Translations under genes and position numbers: made by a program
Notes under the pieces: model-generated
What the model saw: the letters and a program-made list of their open reading frames with translations, nothing else
Databases searched by the model: none
Told to the model about the DNA's origin: nothing
Source of the DNA: Nanobdellota archaeon
Lineage (GTDB): Archaea; Nanoarchaeota; Nanoarchaeia; Woesearchaeales; GW2011-AR9
Direction of reading: 5' to 3'
DNA: 6,531 bases
NCBI GenBank assembly: GCA_002687775.1
Contig: NZBF01000020.1
Span: 1-6,531 of the forward strand
Part shown: positions 1 through 5,339 of the stretch, piece after piece
Layout of the letters: every line of letters begins with the position of its first letter
Position numbering within the stretch: the stretch's first letter is position 1

Positions 1-69
1 ATCGCGATTATCCGAAGTTGGCGTAGCCAATTTGGGAAAATTCCTGCAAGGGATTTTCCGGATAATCGC
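1..69. repeat. Inter-cassette folded element, copy A (minimal form)
   Basis: The segment folds into a three-way junction. The closing stem is 4-14 with 59-69 (GCGATTATCCG / CGGATAATCGC, 11 perfect pairs). One arm is 15-22 with 26-33, with a GTA loop. The other is 35-45 with 49-59, with a GCA loop; base 59 can join either this arm or the closing stem. Copies B (4065-4240) and C (6429 onward) start with the same TC-G(C/G)GATTA sequence, so the window opens at the last base of the expected TTAACA box. Copy A lacks the roughly 80-base inner core that B and C carry inside the second stem and is capped by a triloop instead. Whether it acts as DNA (recombination site) or RNA is unknown. Confidence 0.7.
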
Positions 70-184
70 TGTTAAGAGACCCGACCGAAGCGAAGCGTAG
101 GGAGAGTGCAACGTGGTGCGGAACGAAGTGGAGCAAGTTTTTTGTCACCGCACATCTAATTGGCACCGTAGTTTTTGCTTACTT
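70..184 (-). repeat. Left inverted repeat of cassette 1
   Basis: Read on the minus strand, this stretch carries five boxes in the same order as 3886-4064 on the plus strand: AAGTAAGCAAAAA (172-184), GGTGCCAAT (159-167), AGATGTGCGGT (147-157), GGTGACAAAAAA (138-149) and TCTCTTAACA (70-79). They match 3886-3898, 3989-3997, 4003-4013, 4041-4052 and 4055-4064. The boxes are exact but spacers differ in length. The insert at 80-137 is GC-richer than its surroundings and holds small hairpins such as GCGAAGC (90-96). It begins right after the regulator's stop codon and forms its 3' untranslated region. Confidence 0.75.
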
Positions 185-186
185 CA

Positions 187-945
187 CTATTTGGAACTTG
201 CTTGGTTCCAGAGAATGTTAAAGAACACTTTGTAAGTTTGTGCAAAGTTTTCGTCTTTTATCAATAATCCATAAGGTTCTTTTCCGTAAGTTATGAGGAA
301 AAAGTAATCGTTTAAAACCCCATACTCCGTTTTTGTATCTATATCAGCATATCTTACCTCAGTAAGAGGCATCTTTTCTCTAACAGGCCCCCATTTCTTT
401 CCTATTTTATTGATTAAGATTTTTAGTTTTACTTTGTCTTGAATTCTTTTCTTATGAACTACATCTAAGAAAAATCCCTCTAATTTACTGAATGATTCTA
501 ATGGAGCAGAAGCAATGAAATATTCATCTCCTGTTTCCCATGAATTAATAATTTCTGTGTATAATGATTTAATTCCTCTAATTCCTGAAAAATATTTGAA
601 GTCGCTTAATTTTGAAATTCCACTTGGTTTTACTTTTAGTTTAGAAATGAAATCTAAAAGTTGGTCTTTTTCCTGTTCTATCTGCTTCTCTTTTTCTTCA
701 AATAATACAGCTAAAGAATCAGGATCAGAAGCACGAAATACTTTGATATTGTTTACAATCTTGAAATTAACTAAGCCTTTCTCTGAGAGGCTGTTAAGGA
801 TTGTATAAATTTGAGAGCTTGGAATCTTTGTTCTTTCGCAGATTTTTCCTGTTTGGCTTTCTCCGTGCTGTTGGAGATCTAAGTAGGTTAAAGCTTCTCT
901 TTCGGATAATCCTGCTGATTTTAGGGATTCTATGTTGTTTTCCAT
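187..945 (-). CDS. TrmB-family transcriptional regulator (cassette 1)
   Basis: This is a 252-residue DNA-binding regulator. Residues about 8-72 form a winged helix-turn-helix of the TrmB/MarR-like type, with a recognition helix near 43-57. A charged, probably coiled-coil linker follows at about 82-104. The C-terminal part (about 115-248) is the PLD-like ligand or dimer region of short TrmB proteins, with F-x-GIRGIK-x-L at 119-128, HKKR at 164-167 and a closing FF-x-x-LW-x-x-A. It is shorter than classical sugar-sensing TrmB (about 340 residues), and I see no maltose-TrmB sugar-binding domain. The ATG at 945 has no ribosome-binding site, and the predicted transcript start lies about 7 bases upstream, so the mRNA is probably near-leaderless. 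The gene is divergent from the enzyme operon at 1022-3846, its likely target. It is a paralogue of the regulator at 4470-5192. The ligand is unknown. Confidence 0.9.
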   Translation of the reverse strand: MENNIESLKSAGLSEREALTYLDLQQHGESQTGKICERTKIPSSQIYTILNSLSEKGLVNFKIVNNIKVFRASDPDSLAVLFEEKEKQIEQEKDQLLDFISKLKVKPSGISKLSDFKYFSGIRGIKSLYTEIINSWETGDEYFIASAPLESFSKLEGFFLDVVHKKRIQDKVKLKILINKIGKKWGPVREKMPLTEVRYADIDTKTEYGVLNDYFFLITYGKEPYGLLIKDENFAQTYKVFFNILWNQASSK

Positions 946-949
946 ACTA

Positions 950-968
950 CTACTAATATGATTAGTAG
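950..968. promoter_or_regulatory. Palindromic operator 1, probable TrmB site
   Basis: The site is a perfect inverted repeat, CTACTAAT-ATG-ATTAGTAG (8-base arms, 3-base spacer). It contains TACT-N9-AGTA, reminiscent of the TACT...AGTA half-sites described for some archaeal TrmB proteins. It lies 6 bases upstream of the shared TATA box for the plus-strand operon, an activator position. It also spans the region between TATA and start codon of the minus-strand regulator, a repressor position. Autorepression plus operon activation is inferred from TrmB family behaviour. Confidence 0.65.
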
Positions 969-974
969 CGAATA

Positions 975-982
975 TTTATAAA
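975..982. promoter_or_regulatory. Shared bidirectional TATA box
   Basis: TTTATAAA is its own reverse complement, so one box can serve both directions. Measured 26 bases from its centre, transcripts would start near 1005 on plus and near 952 on minus. That fits the operon start at 1022 with a short leader and the regulator start at 945 with almost none. The bases 969-974 are the candidate BRE for the plus direction and abut the operator. Confidence 0.6.
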
Positions 983-1011
983 CTTTTCTGTTAATATTGT
1001 TATTACTTAAT

Positions 1012-1016
1012 GGTGA
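1012..1016 (+). promoter_or_regulatory. Ribosome-binding site favouring the ATG at 1022
   Basis: GGTGA lies five bases before ATG 1022 and matches the archaeal anti-SD. An in-frame ATG at 1010 would sit only about 5 bases from the predicted transcript start and has no SD of its own, so 1022 is preferred. Confidence 0.55.
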
Positions 1017-1021
1017 ATAAT

Positions 1022-2047
1022 ATGAAAACAGAAAAAAGAGTGCCGGAACTGGAATTTACTGAAAAGAGTATAACCTCTCTAGTTCAGGAACTAATGGATG
1101 AAGATACTCTTATTGTTACTGATTTGTATGGTTATCAGACATTAAGCCAATATGGAAAGACAGTATTAGTTAGAAATAATCATATTGATAATATTGAAAA
1201 AATAATTGAAGATAATAATTATTCAAGAGTTCTTGCGATTGGTGGATGTACTGCTTTAGATGTTGGAAGAGCATGTGCAGTTGGAAAAGAAGTCGTTACA
1301 ATTCCGACCATATTGTCAACCTCTTGCATAAGTGTAGATAGAAGTGTAATCAAATACACAGAAGGTAGCAAACTTGAAAAGACAGTAGCTCCTCTTAAGA
1401 CTGTTGTAAGTATACCATCAATTTCTGAAAGTTACATCTCAGATTTAGAAAAATGGTCTCAGTCTGGATTTGGAGATCTGTTTGCTAACATAAGCGCTTC
1501 AATTGATCTTCAATACAAAGCAGGAAATCTGAATTATGAAGCTGTAAAAGATAATGTTCCAGAATGTTTTGAAGCTCTTGACTGGGTAAATGAATCATTC
1601 TCAGGGTATGATAATGCTTGTTTGACTAGGTTAGCTACTTACTTGCATAATTCTTCTTTGATAGTTATTGAAAGAGGAGACACTGAACTAAGTGCTGCTG
1701 GAGAACATAAGCTATATCACAGAATGGTTGAACAACAACCACAATATATAGAAGATAGACCTACTCATGGGCAATTAGTAGCAGTTGGAACATTAATTGC
1801 TGGAAAAATCTTTGCAGAACAAACAGGAGACAATACTCTTTATGAGAAATTAGAATCTGCCTATCAGAAGTTAGGTTTGCCTCTTGATTATGATGGCTTT
1901 AGTAGAGTAGGAATTGAAAAAGAACATCTTCTTCAGGGTTTAGATAGCATCACAGAATCTAAAACTCATTTAGGAGATTATTTTGCTAAAGGTGATTATT
2001 CAATACTAGATAGAATCTTTGGAGGTGGAAACTATGAAAGAGTTTAA
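1022..2047 (+). CDS. Glycerol-1-phosphate dehydrogenase-family oxidoreductase (Fe-ADH/DHQ-synthase fold)
   Basis: The protein has 341 residues from ATG 1022 (345 from ATG 1010). The nucleotide-binding segment AIGGCTALDVG is at about 72-82. The pattern IPT-x-LST (about 94-100) follows. The candidate metal ligands of the family are kept: Asp152 in GFGDLFAN, His229 in GEHKLYH and His249 in PTHGQL. G1P dehydrogenase uses NAD(P)H to reduce dihydroxyacetone phosphate to sn-glycerol-1-phosphate, the archaeal lipid backbone. Here the usual GGG is GGC, and the S-H-D-G segment typical of that enzyme is replaced by STSCISVD. A related phosphorylated-polyol dehydrogenase or a DHQ-synthase-like cyclase is therefore equally possible. 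It is the first gene of a three-gene operon and overlaps the next gene by 14 bases. I am sure of the superfamily, not of the substrate. Confidence 0.8.
   Translation: MKTEKRVPELEFTEKSITSLVQELMDEDTLIVTDLYGYQTLSQYGKTVLVRNNHIDNIEKIIEDNNYSRVLAIGGCTALDVGRACAVGKEVVTIPTILSTSCISVDRSVIKYTEGSKLEKTVAPLKTVVSIPSISESYISDLEKWSQSGFGDLFANISASIDLQYKAGNLNYEAVKDNVPECFEALDWVNESFSGYDNACLTRLATYLHNSSLIVIERGDTELSAAGEHKLYHRMVEQQPQYIEDRPTHGQLVAVGTLIAGKIFAEQTGDNTLYEKLESAYQKLGLPLDYDGFSRVGIEKEHLLQGLDSITESKTHLGDYFAKGDYSILDRIFGGGNYERV
2021..2027 (+). promoter_or_regulatory. Ribosome-binding site for the NadE-like gene
   Basis: GGAGGTG, six bases before ATG 2034, is a near-complete archaeal SD inside the end of the preceding gene. 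It rules out the in-frame TTG at 2019 and GTG at 2025, which lie upstream of or within the SD itself. Confidence 0.8.
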
Positions 2048-2927
2048 ACACTTCCCAGAAGAAAGTATTGATCAAGTCTTATCTGAAATCAGGTTTGCAG
2101 ATTATGAACAAGTAGTTTCTGATATTTGTAATCAAATTAGTGAATACCATGAAGGACTTCCAGAGTTTGATGGAAAGAAACCTAAATTAATTATTGGTTT
2201 GTCTGGAGGAATTGATTCTACTATTGTAAGTTATCTGGCAACAAGAGCAGTAGGGGCAGAAAATGTAATTACTGTTAATATGCCTGCTTATGATGGAGAT
2301 GAAAGTGTAGAAAAATCAAACTTAGTAAGCAGAGTTTTAGGAACAGAACATTATACAATTCCCATTAATCCAATCGTTGAAGCTGAAGTAAAAAATATTA
2401 GCAAATGTTTTCCAATTGATCAAGGAAATGAAACAGGAAAAATCAGAATAGGCAATTATGCTTCAAGAGCAAGAGTGGCAGTACTTTATGATATTGCCCG
2501 AGAGGTTAATGGAAAGATTCTTGGAACAGGAAACAGAACAGAATTTGTGCAAGGATATGCTGCTAAATGGGGAACTCCGATTTCATTTGATTTTGGAATC
2601 TTAGATGATTTGTATAAAGCTGATGTTTATGGAATAGCTGAAGTCTTAGGTGTTCCTCAGGAAATTATTGACGCAGTTCCTACTACTGGCTATTACAAAG
2701 GACAAAGCCATGAGGAAGAATTAGGAGCAAAACTTGAAGAGCAAGATGTAGCAGCATATCTGCTTTTTGAAAAAAGAATGAGTAAAGAAGCAATTGTTAA
2801 TGAGTTTGGATCTTCTTCTGATTATTTGAATTCAATGCTTCAGAGATATTCAAGAAGTGCAGACAAGAGAGCAATCAGACAAGAACATGTAATTATTCGG
2901 GATTTTGGTGGTGAAAATGTTCAGTAA
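2034..2927 (+). CDS. nadE: NAD synthase (NadE)-family ATP-dependent amide ligase
   Basis: The protein has 297 residues and the N-type ATP pyrophosphatase fold. The adenylating P-loop SGGIDS is at 57-62, the GNYASRARVAVLY helix (usual G-N-I-x-A-R-x-R-M) at 140-152, GTGNRTE at 164-170 and DDLYKADV at 191-198. NadE activates the carboxylate of deamido-NAD as an adenylate and amidates it with ammonia. There is no glutaminase domain, so ammonia would be free or supplied by a partner. The substrate-side motifs differ from typical NadE: TKYGD is AKWGT (177-181) and the C-terminal HKR is DKR (about 277-279). It could therefore be the cell's NAD synthase or a relative with a different carboxylate substrate. 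It overlaps the preceding gene by 14 bases and the following one by 11, implying translational coupling. Confidence 0.85.
   Translation: MKEFKHFPEESIDQVLSEIRFADYEQVVSDICNQISEYHEGLPEFDGKKPKLIIGLSGGIDSTIVSYLATRAVGAENVITVNMPAYDGDESVEKSNLVSRVLGTEHYTIPINPIVEAEVKNISKCFPIDQGNETGKIRIGNYASRARVAVLYDIAREVNGKILGTGNRTEFVQGYAAKWGTPISFDFGILDDLYKADVYGIAEVLGVPQEIIDAVPTTGYYKGQSHEEELGAKLEEQDVAAYLLFEKRMSKEAIVNEFGSSSDYLNSMLQRYSRSADKRAIRQEHVIIRDFGGENVQ
2907..2914 (+). promoter_or_regulatory. Ribosome-binding site for the DUF1152 gene
   Basis: GGTGGTGA just upstream of ATG 2917 lies inside the last codons of the NadE-like gene. It makes ATG 2917 more likely than the in-frame TTG 2905 or GTG 2911. Confidence 0.6.
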
Positions 2928-3846
2928 ATATTCTAAAGTATTAGTGATTGGAGCAGGAAGCGGAAGAGATATTGCTTCCTCTGTTCTGATTACTGAAAAA
3001 TTAAGGGAACAAGGGATTGACGTAGATTTAGCAGGATTTCTGACACCATGGGCTTTGCATGAATTTGATGGAGAATTGGAAAAAACTCTGAATAGGTCAT
3101 CTAAGCCAAGCAGAAAATTTATTGCTACAAAAGAAGATGTTTCTTTGGATTCATATTTTGAGCCAGAGTTGCCCGAGATTAATGAAGAATTGGGTTTAGG
3201 TATTGGAGAAATTTACTTGTTCTCATTACAGTACGGAACAGAAAGATTAAGAGAAGAATTAGAGGGATTAGTTAGACAAAGAGATTACGATTTAATTATA
3301 GCTGTTGATGTTGGAGGAGATATTCTTGCCCATAGACAAGATTTAGCTTCAGTCTATACACCAATTGTTGATCTTACTTGTTTAGACGTATTAGCAGATC
3401 TGAGAACAACTGCTGATAAGTATTTGACAGTTGTTGCTCCTGGAGTTGATGGAGAGATTCCAAGTGAAAGATTAAAGGAGATTATTGGAAAAGAAAGAGC
3501 TTTGAAAAGAGAACAATTAACTCCAGAAAGTAGAAATTATCAGATTTTTGTTCAAGTTTATGATGAAATAAATAAGAGAACAAAATCATCCAGTCATACA
3601 GGAGATGTAATTAGAAAAGTAGTTGGGGGACAATCAGATTTAATAGAGGAATATAAGAGAGGAAATGTTTCATTTAATGTGCAGTTAGATAGAGAATTAG
3701 CAAGTGGAATTTATTACTTTGATTTAGAAGCAGTGAAATCTCACCGAAGAGATATGCAGGTTAGTTATGGAAATATCTCGGAAGCTCATAGGTTAATGAA
3801 AGAAATGGGGGCCAGCGGAACAGAAGTTGATTTAGTTCCAAGATAG
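2917..3846 (+). CDS. DUF1152-family protein
   Basis: The protein has 309 residues with no signal peptide or membrane segment. A glycine-rich loop after the first beta strand (IGAGSGRDIASS, 11-22) looks like a nucleotide- or phosphate-binding turn. A second conserved block, AVDVGGDIL (129-137), is the hallmark I associate with DUF1152. PGVDGEI (175-181) is a third conserved-looking loop. The family is widespread in archaea and I know of no established reaction for it. Its position as the last gene of an operon with a G1PDH-like dehydrogenase and a NadE-like ligase, overlapping the latter by 11 bases, suggests it acts on the same metabolite. Family assignment is from motif memory; function is unknown. 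Confidence 0.75.
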   Translation: MFSKYSKVLVIGAGSGRDIASSVLITEKLREQGIDVDLAGFLTPWALHEFDGELEKTLNRSSKPSRKFIATKEDVSLDSYFEPELPEINEELGLGIGEIYLFSLQYGTERLREELEGLVRQRDYDLIIAVDVGGDILAHRQDLASVYTPIVDLTCLDVLADLRTTADKYLTVVAPGVDGEIPSERLKEIIGKERALKREQLTPESRNYQIFVQVYDEINKRTKSSSHTGDVIRKVVGGQSDLIEEYKRGNVSFNVQLDRELASGIYYFDLEAVKSHRRDMQVSYGNISEAHRLMKEMGASGTEVDLVPR

Positions 3847-3866
3847 TTTTTAGTTCAAAGGAGTAT

Positions 3867-3882
3867 GGGGTTTTATTTTATT
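3867..3882 (+). terminator. U-rich terminator candidate after the three-gene operon
   Basis: A GGGG followed by two T-runs (3871-3874 and 3876-3879), with an earlier T5 at 3847-3851, lies 20-36 bases after the stop codon. Archaeal RNA polymerase terminates at such U-tracts without needing a hairpin. It falls just before the conserved repeat boxes begin at 3886, so most transcripts may not reach them. Confidence 0.4.
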
Positions 3883-3885
3883 CAT

Positions 3886-4064
3886 AAGTAAGCAAAAATT
3901 TGGGTGAAGTGAAACGTAACCGTTTAGTCAATGTTATGAAGGGTTGCGTTAGCAATTTTGAAGAGTTGTTTTTAGACGACTAAACGAAGGTGCCAATGTT
4001 AAAGATGTGCGGTAGTAGCGTAAGCGTACGTGCCTATTTAGGTGACAAAAAATTTCTCTTAACA
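3886..4064 (+). repeat. Right inverted repeat of cassette 1
   Basis: This carries the five boxes described at 70-184 in mirror order: 3886-3898, 3989-3997, 4003-4013, 4041-4052 and 4055-4064. The spacers are filled with hairpins absent from the left copy. One has a perfect 9-base stem (CGTTTAGTC 3921-3929 with GACTAAACG 3978-3986) enclosing a mini-hairpin TTGC-GTTA-GCAA at 3944-3955. A GCGTAAGC hairpin lies at 4018-4025. Together with 3847-3885 this forms the first part of the long gene-free stretch between the convergent operons. Confidence 0.75.
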
Positions 4065-4240
4065 TCGCGATTAACCGAAGTTTCAAATGGGTGGCAACTG
4101 AGATGAGGCACCCCACAGCTCGTGCAGGTTAGGGTAGAATTAATTAGCGTAGCGTAAAATTCTGGATTGAAATTTGGGTGGAGTGGAGTTTGACTACGAG
4201 TGAAACGGAGTGGGCAAACGTAACGTAACTGGTTAATCGC
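4065..4240. repeat. Inter-cassette folded element, copy B (long form)
   Basis: The closing stem is GCGATTAACC (4067-4076) with GGTTAATCGC (4231-4240). It extends through CTTAACA (4058-4064) with TGTTAAG (4241-4247), leaving a two-base TC bulge on the left side only. Relative to copy A, T11-A62 is replaced by A4074-T4233, a compensatory change. The second stem is 4078-4086 with 4167-4175 and encloses a core shared with copy C. A third, weaker arm can form around GTTTG 4188-4192 and CAAAC 4215-4219. A 78-codon open frame across it on the minus strand is a chance frame. Confidence 0.75.
4078..4175. ncRNA. Conserved structured core in copy B (possible ncRNA domain)
   Basis: Five blocks are identical to copy C in order: ATGGGTGGCA (4087-4096), GGCACCCC (4107-4114), GCAGG (4124-4128), TAGGGTAGAA (4130-4139) and TTCTGGATTG (4160-4169). 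AGAAT (4136-4140) pairs with ATTCT (4159-4163) around a GTA-capped hairpin, where copy C has AGAAC/GTTCT. GGGTG (4089-4093) can pair with CACCC (4109-4113). Conserved unpaired blocks plus covarying stems are typical of functional RNA. Strand and transcription are not shown, and I do not recognise the family. Confidence 0.4.
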
Positions 4241-4485
4241 TGTTAAGTTCGTCGAGTTACGAGTGACCAAAGGGAACGGAGTGGCGAGACCAAGATTTAA
4301 CTCCGAAGGAGATTAAATCGCAGAGTAAAATATGAGTTCCAATTAATCCGAGGTGAAGCCGAGTCATACTGTGCGTAGCACTGGGGGTCTGTGTTCAATA
4401 GTAAAAGCGTAGCGTCTCATCAAGAACAAGAATAGAGGGCAATTTCTATTTTAGTTTTTAGAGATATTTTTAGGGGGTCGCTGTA
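4241..4485 (+). repeat. Left inverted repeat of cassette 2
   Basis: Boxes here recur inverted at 6292-6428: TGTTAA (4241-4246 / 6423-6428), TAAAATATGAGTTC (4326-4339 / 6403-6416), GGGGGTCTGT (4383-4392 / 6380-6389), GGCAATTTCT (4438-4447 / 6316-6325) and GGGGGTCGCTGTA (4473-4485 / 6292-6304, 12 of 13). The last box lies within the final codons of the second regulator. The spacer 4247-4325 holds a 10-pair hairpin with a GAA loop and one bulge (4295-4318). The spacer 4340-4382 holds GTGC-GTA-GCAC (4371-4381), and another GCGTAGC is at 4407-4413. These sequences are unlike the cassette 1 repeats except for the terminal TGTTAA. Confidence 0.75.
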
Positions 4486-5192
4486 CTCCACATTATTTTA
4501 AAAAATTGATCGTAAGATTTAGCAGCTTCTTTTTGATGAATGATAATGCCAAGAGGTTTATCACTCCAAATGATGACGCCGATTTTATTATTTCTAATAA
4601 TGGTTTCTGTTAATGGTTCAAATCCTGCTTTTGTATATTTCACTTCTGATTTTGGATATTTTGTTTCAGCTTTCCAATGCGCAAGAGATTCATTAAAGAG
4701 AAGTTTTGCTTTTATTCCACGTTGTGATCTCTTTTTATGATAACTAACCCACCAAGCATCTCCAAGCATGAGAGATTTTGCAGTAGAGCCAAATGTATGG
4801 TGTTCTTTTCCGCCAGCATCTAGAAGTTCCATGAGTAACTCTTTAATTCCTCGTATTCCTCTAAATGTTACTATCTCTGGCTTTTCTTTGGCTTGTTGCT
4901 GTTTAAGTAGAAGAGTTGGTAAAATCTCCTCAAAACGTTCTTTTTTCTCATTGATAAAATCAATAATGTGCTTAGGGTTAGCGGCTTGATAGTGGTTTCT
5001 TTTGCCCTCTTTAACAAAAGTTACAAAACCTCTCTCTATAAGTTTGTTTAATGTCATGTGAACAACTGAGTTTTGTAGTCCGCTTTTCTCTAAAATAGGA
5101 CCTGCGGTAGAGGTTCCTAATTCTAAGAGGGCTAGATATACTTTAATCTCTGCGTTGGAAAGTCCGATGTCTTCCAAGATTTGCGTGTCCAT
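4470..5192 (-). CDS. TrmB-family transcriptional regulator (cassette 2)
   Basis: This 240-residue regulator has the same architecture as the one at 187-945. A winged helix-turn-helix occupies about 5-72 (recognition helix near 41-55), a charged helical linker about 78-104, and a PLD-like C-terminal region about 106-238. FRGIRGIKEL (110-119) and HKKR (152-155) align with the other regulator. Identity is moderate, so it is a paralogue and not a recent duplicate. The ATG at 5192 lacks a ribosome-binding site and coincides with the predicted transcript start about 26 bases from a TATA box, so the mRNA is probably leaderless. It is divergent from the unknown gene at 5340-6278, its probable target. 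Its last codons form part of the cassette 2 inverted repeat. The ligand is unknown. Confidence 0.9.
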   Translation of the reverse strand: MDTQILEDIGLSNAEIKVYLALLELGTSTAGPILEKSGLQNSVVHMTLNKLIERGFVTFVKEGKRNHYQAANPKHIIDFINEKKERFEEILPTLLLKQQQAKEKPEIVTFRGIRGIKELLMELLDAGGKEHHTFGSTAKSLMLGDAWWVSYHKKRSQRGIKAKLLFNESLAHWKAETKYPKSEVKYTKAGFEPLTETIIRNNKIGVIIWSDKPLGIIIHQKEAAKSYDQFFKIMWSTATP

Positions 5193-5214
5193 TTTATGCT
5201 AAAAGATGGCTGTT

Positions 5215-5222
5215 TATTTAAA
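5215..5222 (-). promoter_or_regulatory. TATA box of the second regulator
   Basis: On the minus strand this reads TTTAAATA. Its centre is about 26 bases from the start codon at 5192, consistent with leaderless transcription. Confidence 0.5.
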
Positions 5223-5234
5223 TGTTTTGCTTTT

Positions 5235-5254
5235 ATCCTCCAATTTTGGAGAAT
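5235..5254. promoter_or_regulatory. Palindromic operator 2, probable TrmB site
   Basis: ATCCTCCAA-TT-TTGGAGAAT is a 20-base inverted repeat with one mismatched pair (core CTCCAA/TTGGAG, 5238-5251). It ends 5 bases before the effector TATA box, almost the same spacing as operator 1 (6 bases). Its sequence differs from operator 1, as expected if each regulator reads its own site. It lies 12 bases upstream of the regulator's own TATA box, so unlike operator 1 it would not block that promoter. Confidence 0.6.
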
Positions 5255-5259
5255 TAATA

Positions 5260-5267
5260 TTTATATA
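5260..5267 (+). promoter_or_regulatory. TATA box of the unknown effector gene
   Basis: TTTATATA is preceded by purine-rich GAATTAA (5251-5257) as candidate BRE. The expected transcript start is near 5290, giving a leader of about 50 bases, long for this window. Confidence 0.55.
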
Positions 5268-5274
5268 GTTAATG

Positions 5275-5295
5275 TGTTATTACTATTACATAACA
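5275..5295. promoter_or_regulatory. Possible second operator at the transcript start
   Basis: TGTTAT (5275-5280) is mirrored by ATAACA (5290-5295) across nine bases. ATAAC-A-GTTAT follows at 5297-5307. The position over the inferred start would suit repression. The sequence is AT-rich, so chance is a real alternative. Confidence 0.25.
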
Positions 5296-5327
5296 AATAA
5301 CAGTTATCCAATCTGTAAAAAATGGAA

Positions 5328-5333
5328 GGAGGT
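5328..5333 (+). promoter_or_regulatory. Ribosome-binding site deciding the start at 5340
   Basis: GGAGGT lies six bases before ATG 5340. An in-frame ATG at 5322 lies upstream of this SD and has none of its own. Confidence 0.8.
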
Positions 5334-5339
5334 AGAAAA

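Larger units (their letters stand above)
70..4064. mobile_element. Hypothetical cassette 1 (regulator plus three-gene operon)
   Basis: The unit runs from TGTTAA to TTAACA, with collinear inverted boxes at both ends enclosing one divergent regulatory unit. No transposase, recombinase or target-site duplication is visible, so mobility is inferred from the ends alone. Confidence 0.35.

Noticed and set aside
1..186. CRISPR array or tandem repeat
   Set aside because: There are no regularly spaced identical repeats; the repeats are inverted or dispersed and differ in spacing.
515..808. 97-codon plus-strand open frame
   Set aside because: It is antisense to the first TrmB gene with no start signals, so it is a shadow frame.
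4081..4172. tRNA, SRP RNA or RNase P RNA
   Set aside because: There is no tRNA T-arm or acceptor pattern, and I see no SRP or RNase P signature motifs; the core does not fold as a cloverleaf.
4034..4270. 78-codon open frame on the minus strand across element B
   Set aside because: It runs over both inverted-repeat boxes and the folded element, has no SD or promoter, and its composition is explained by the repeats.
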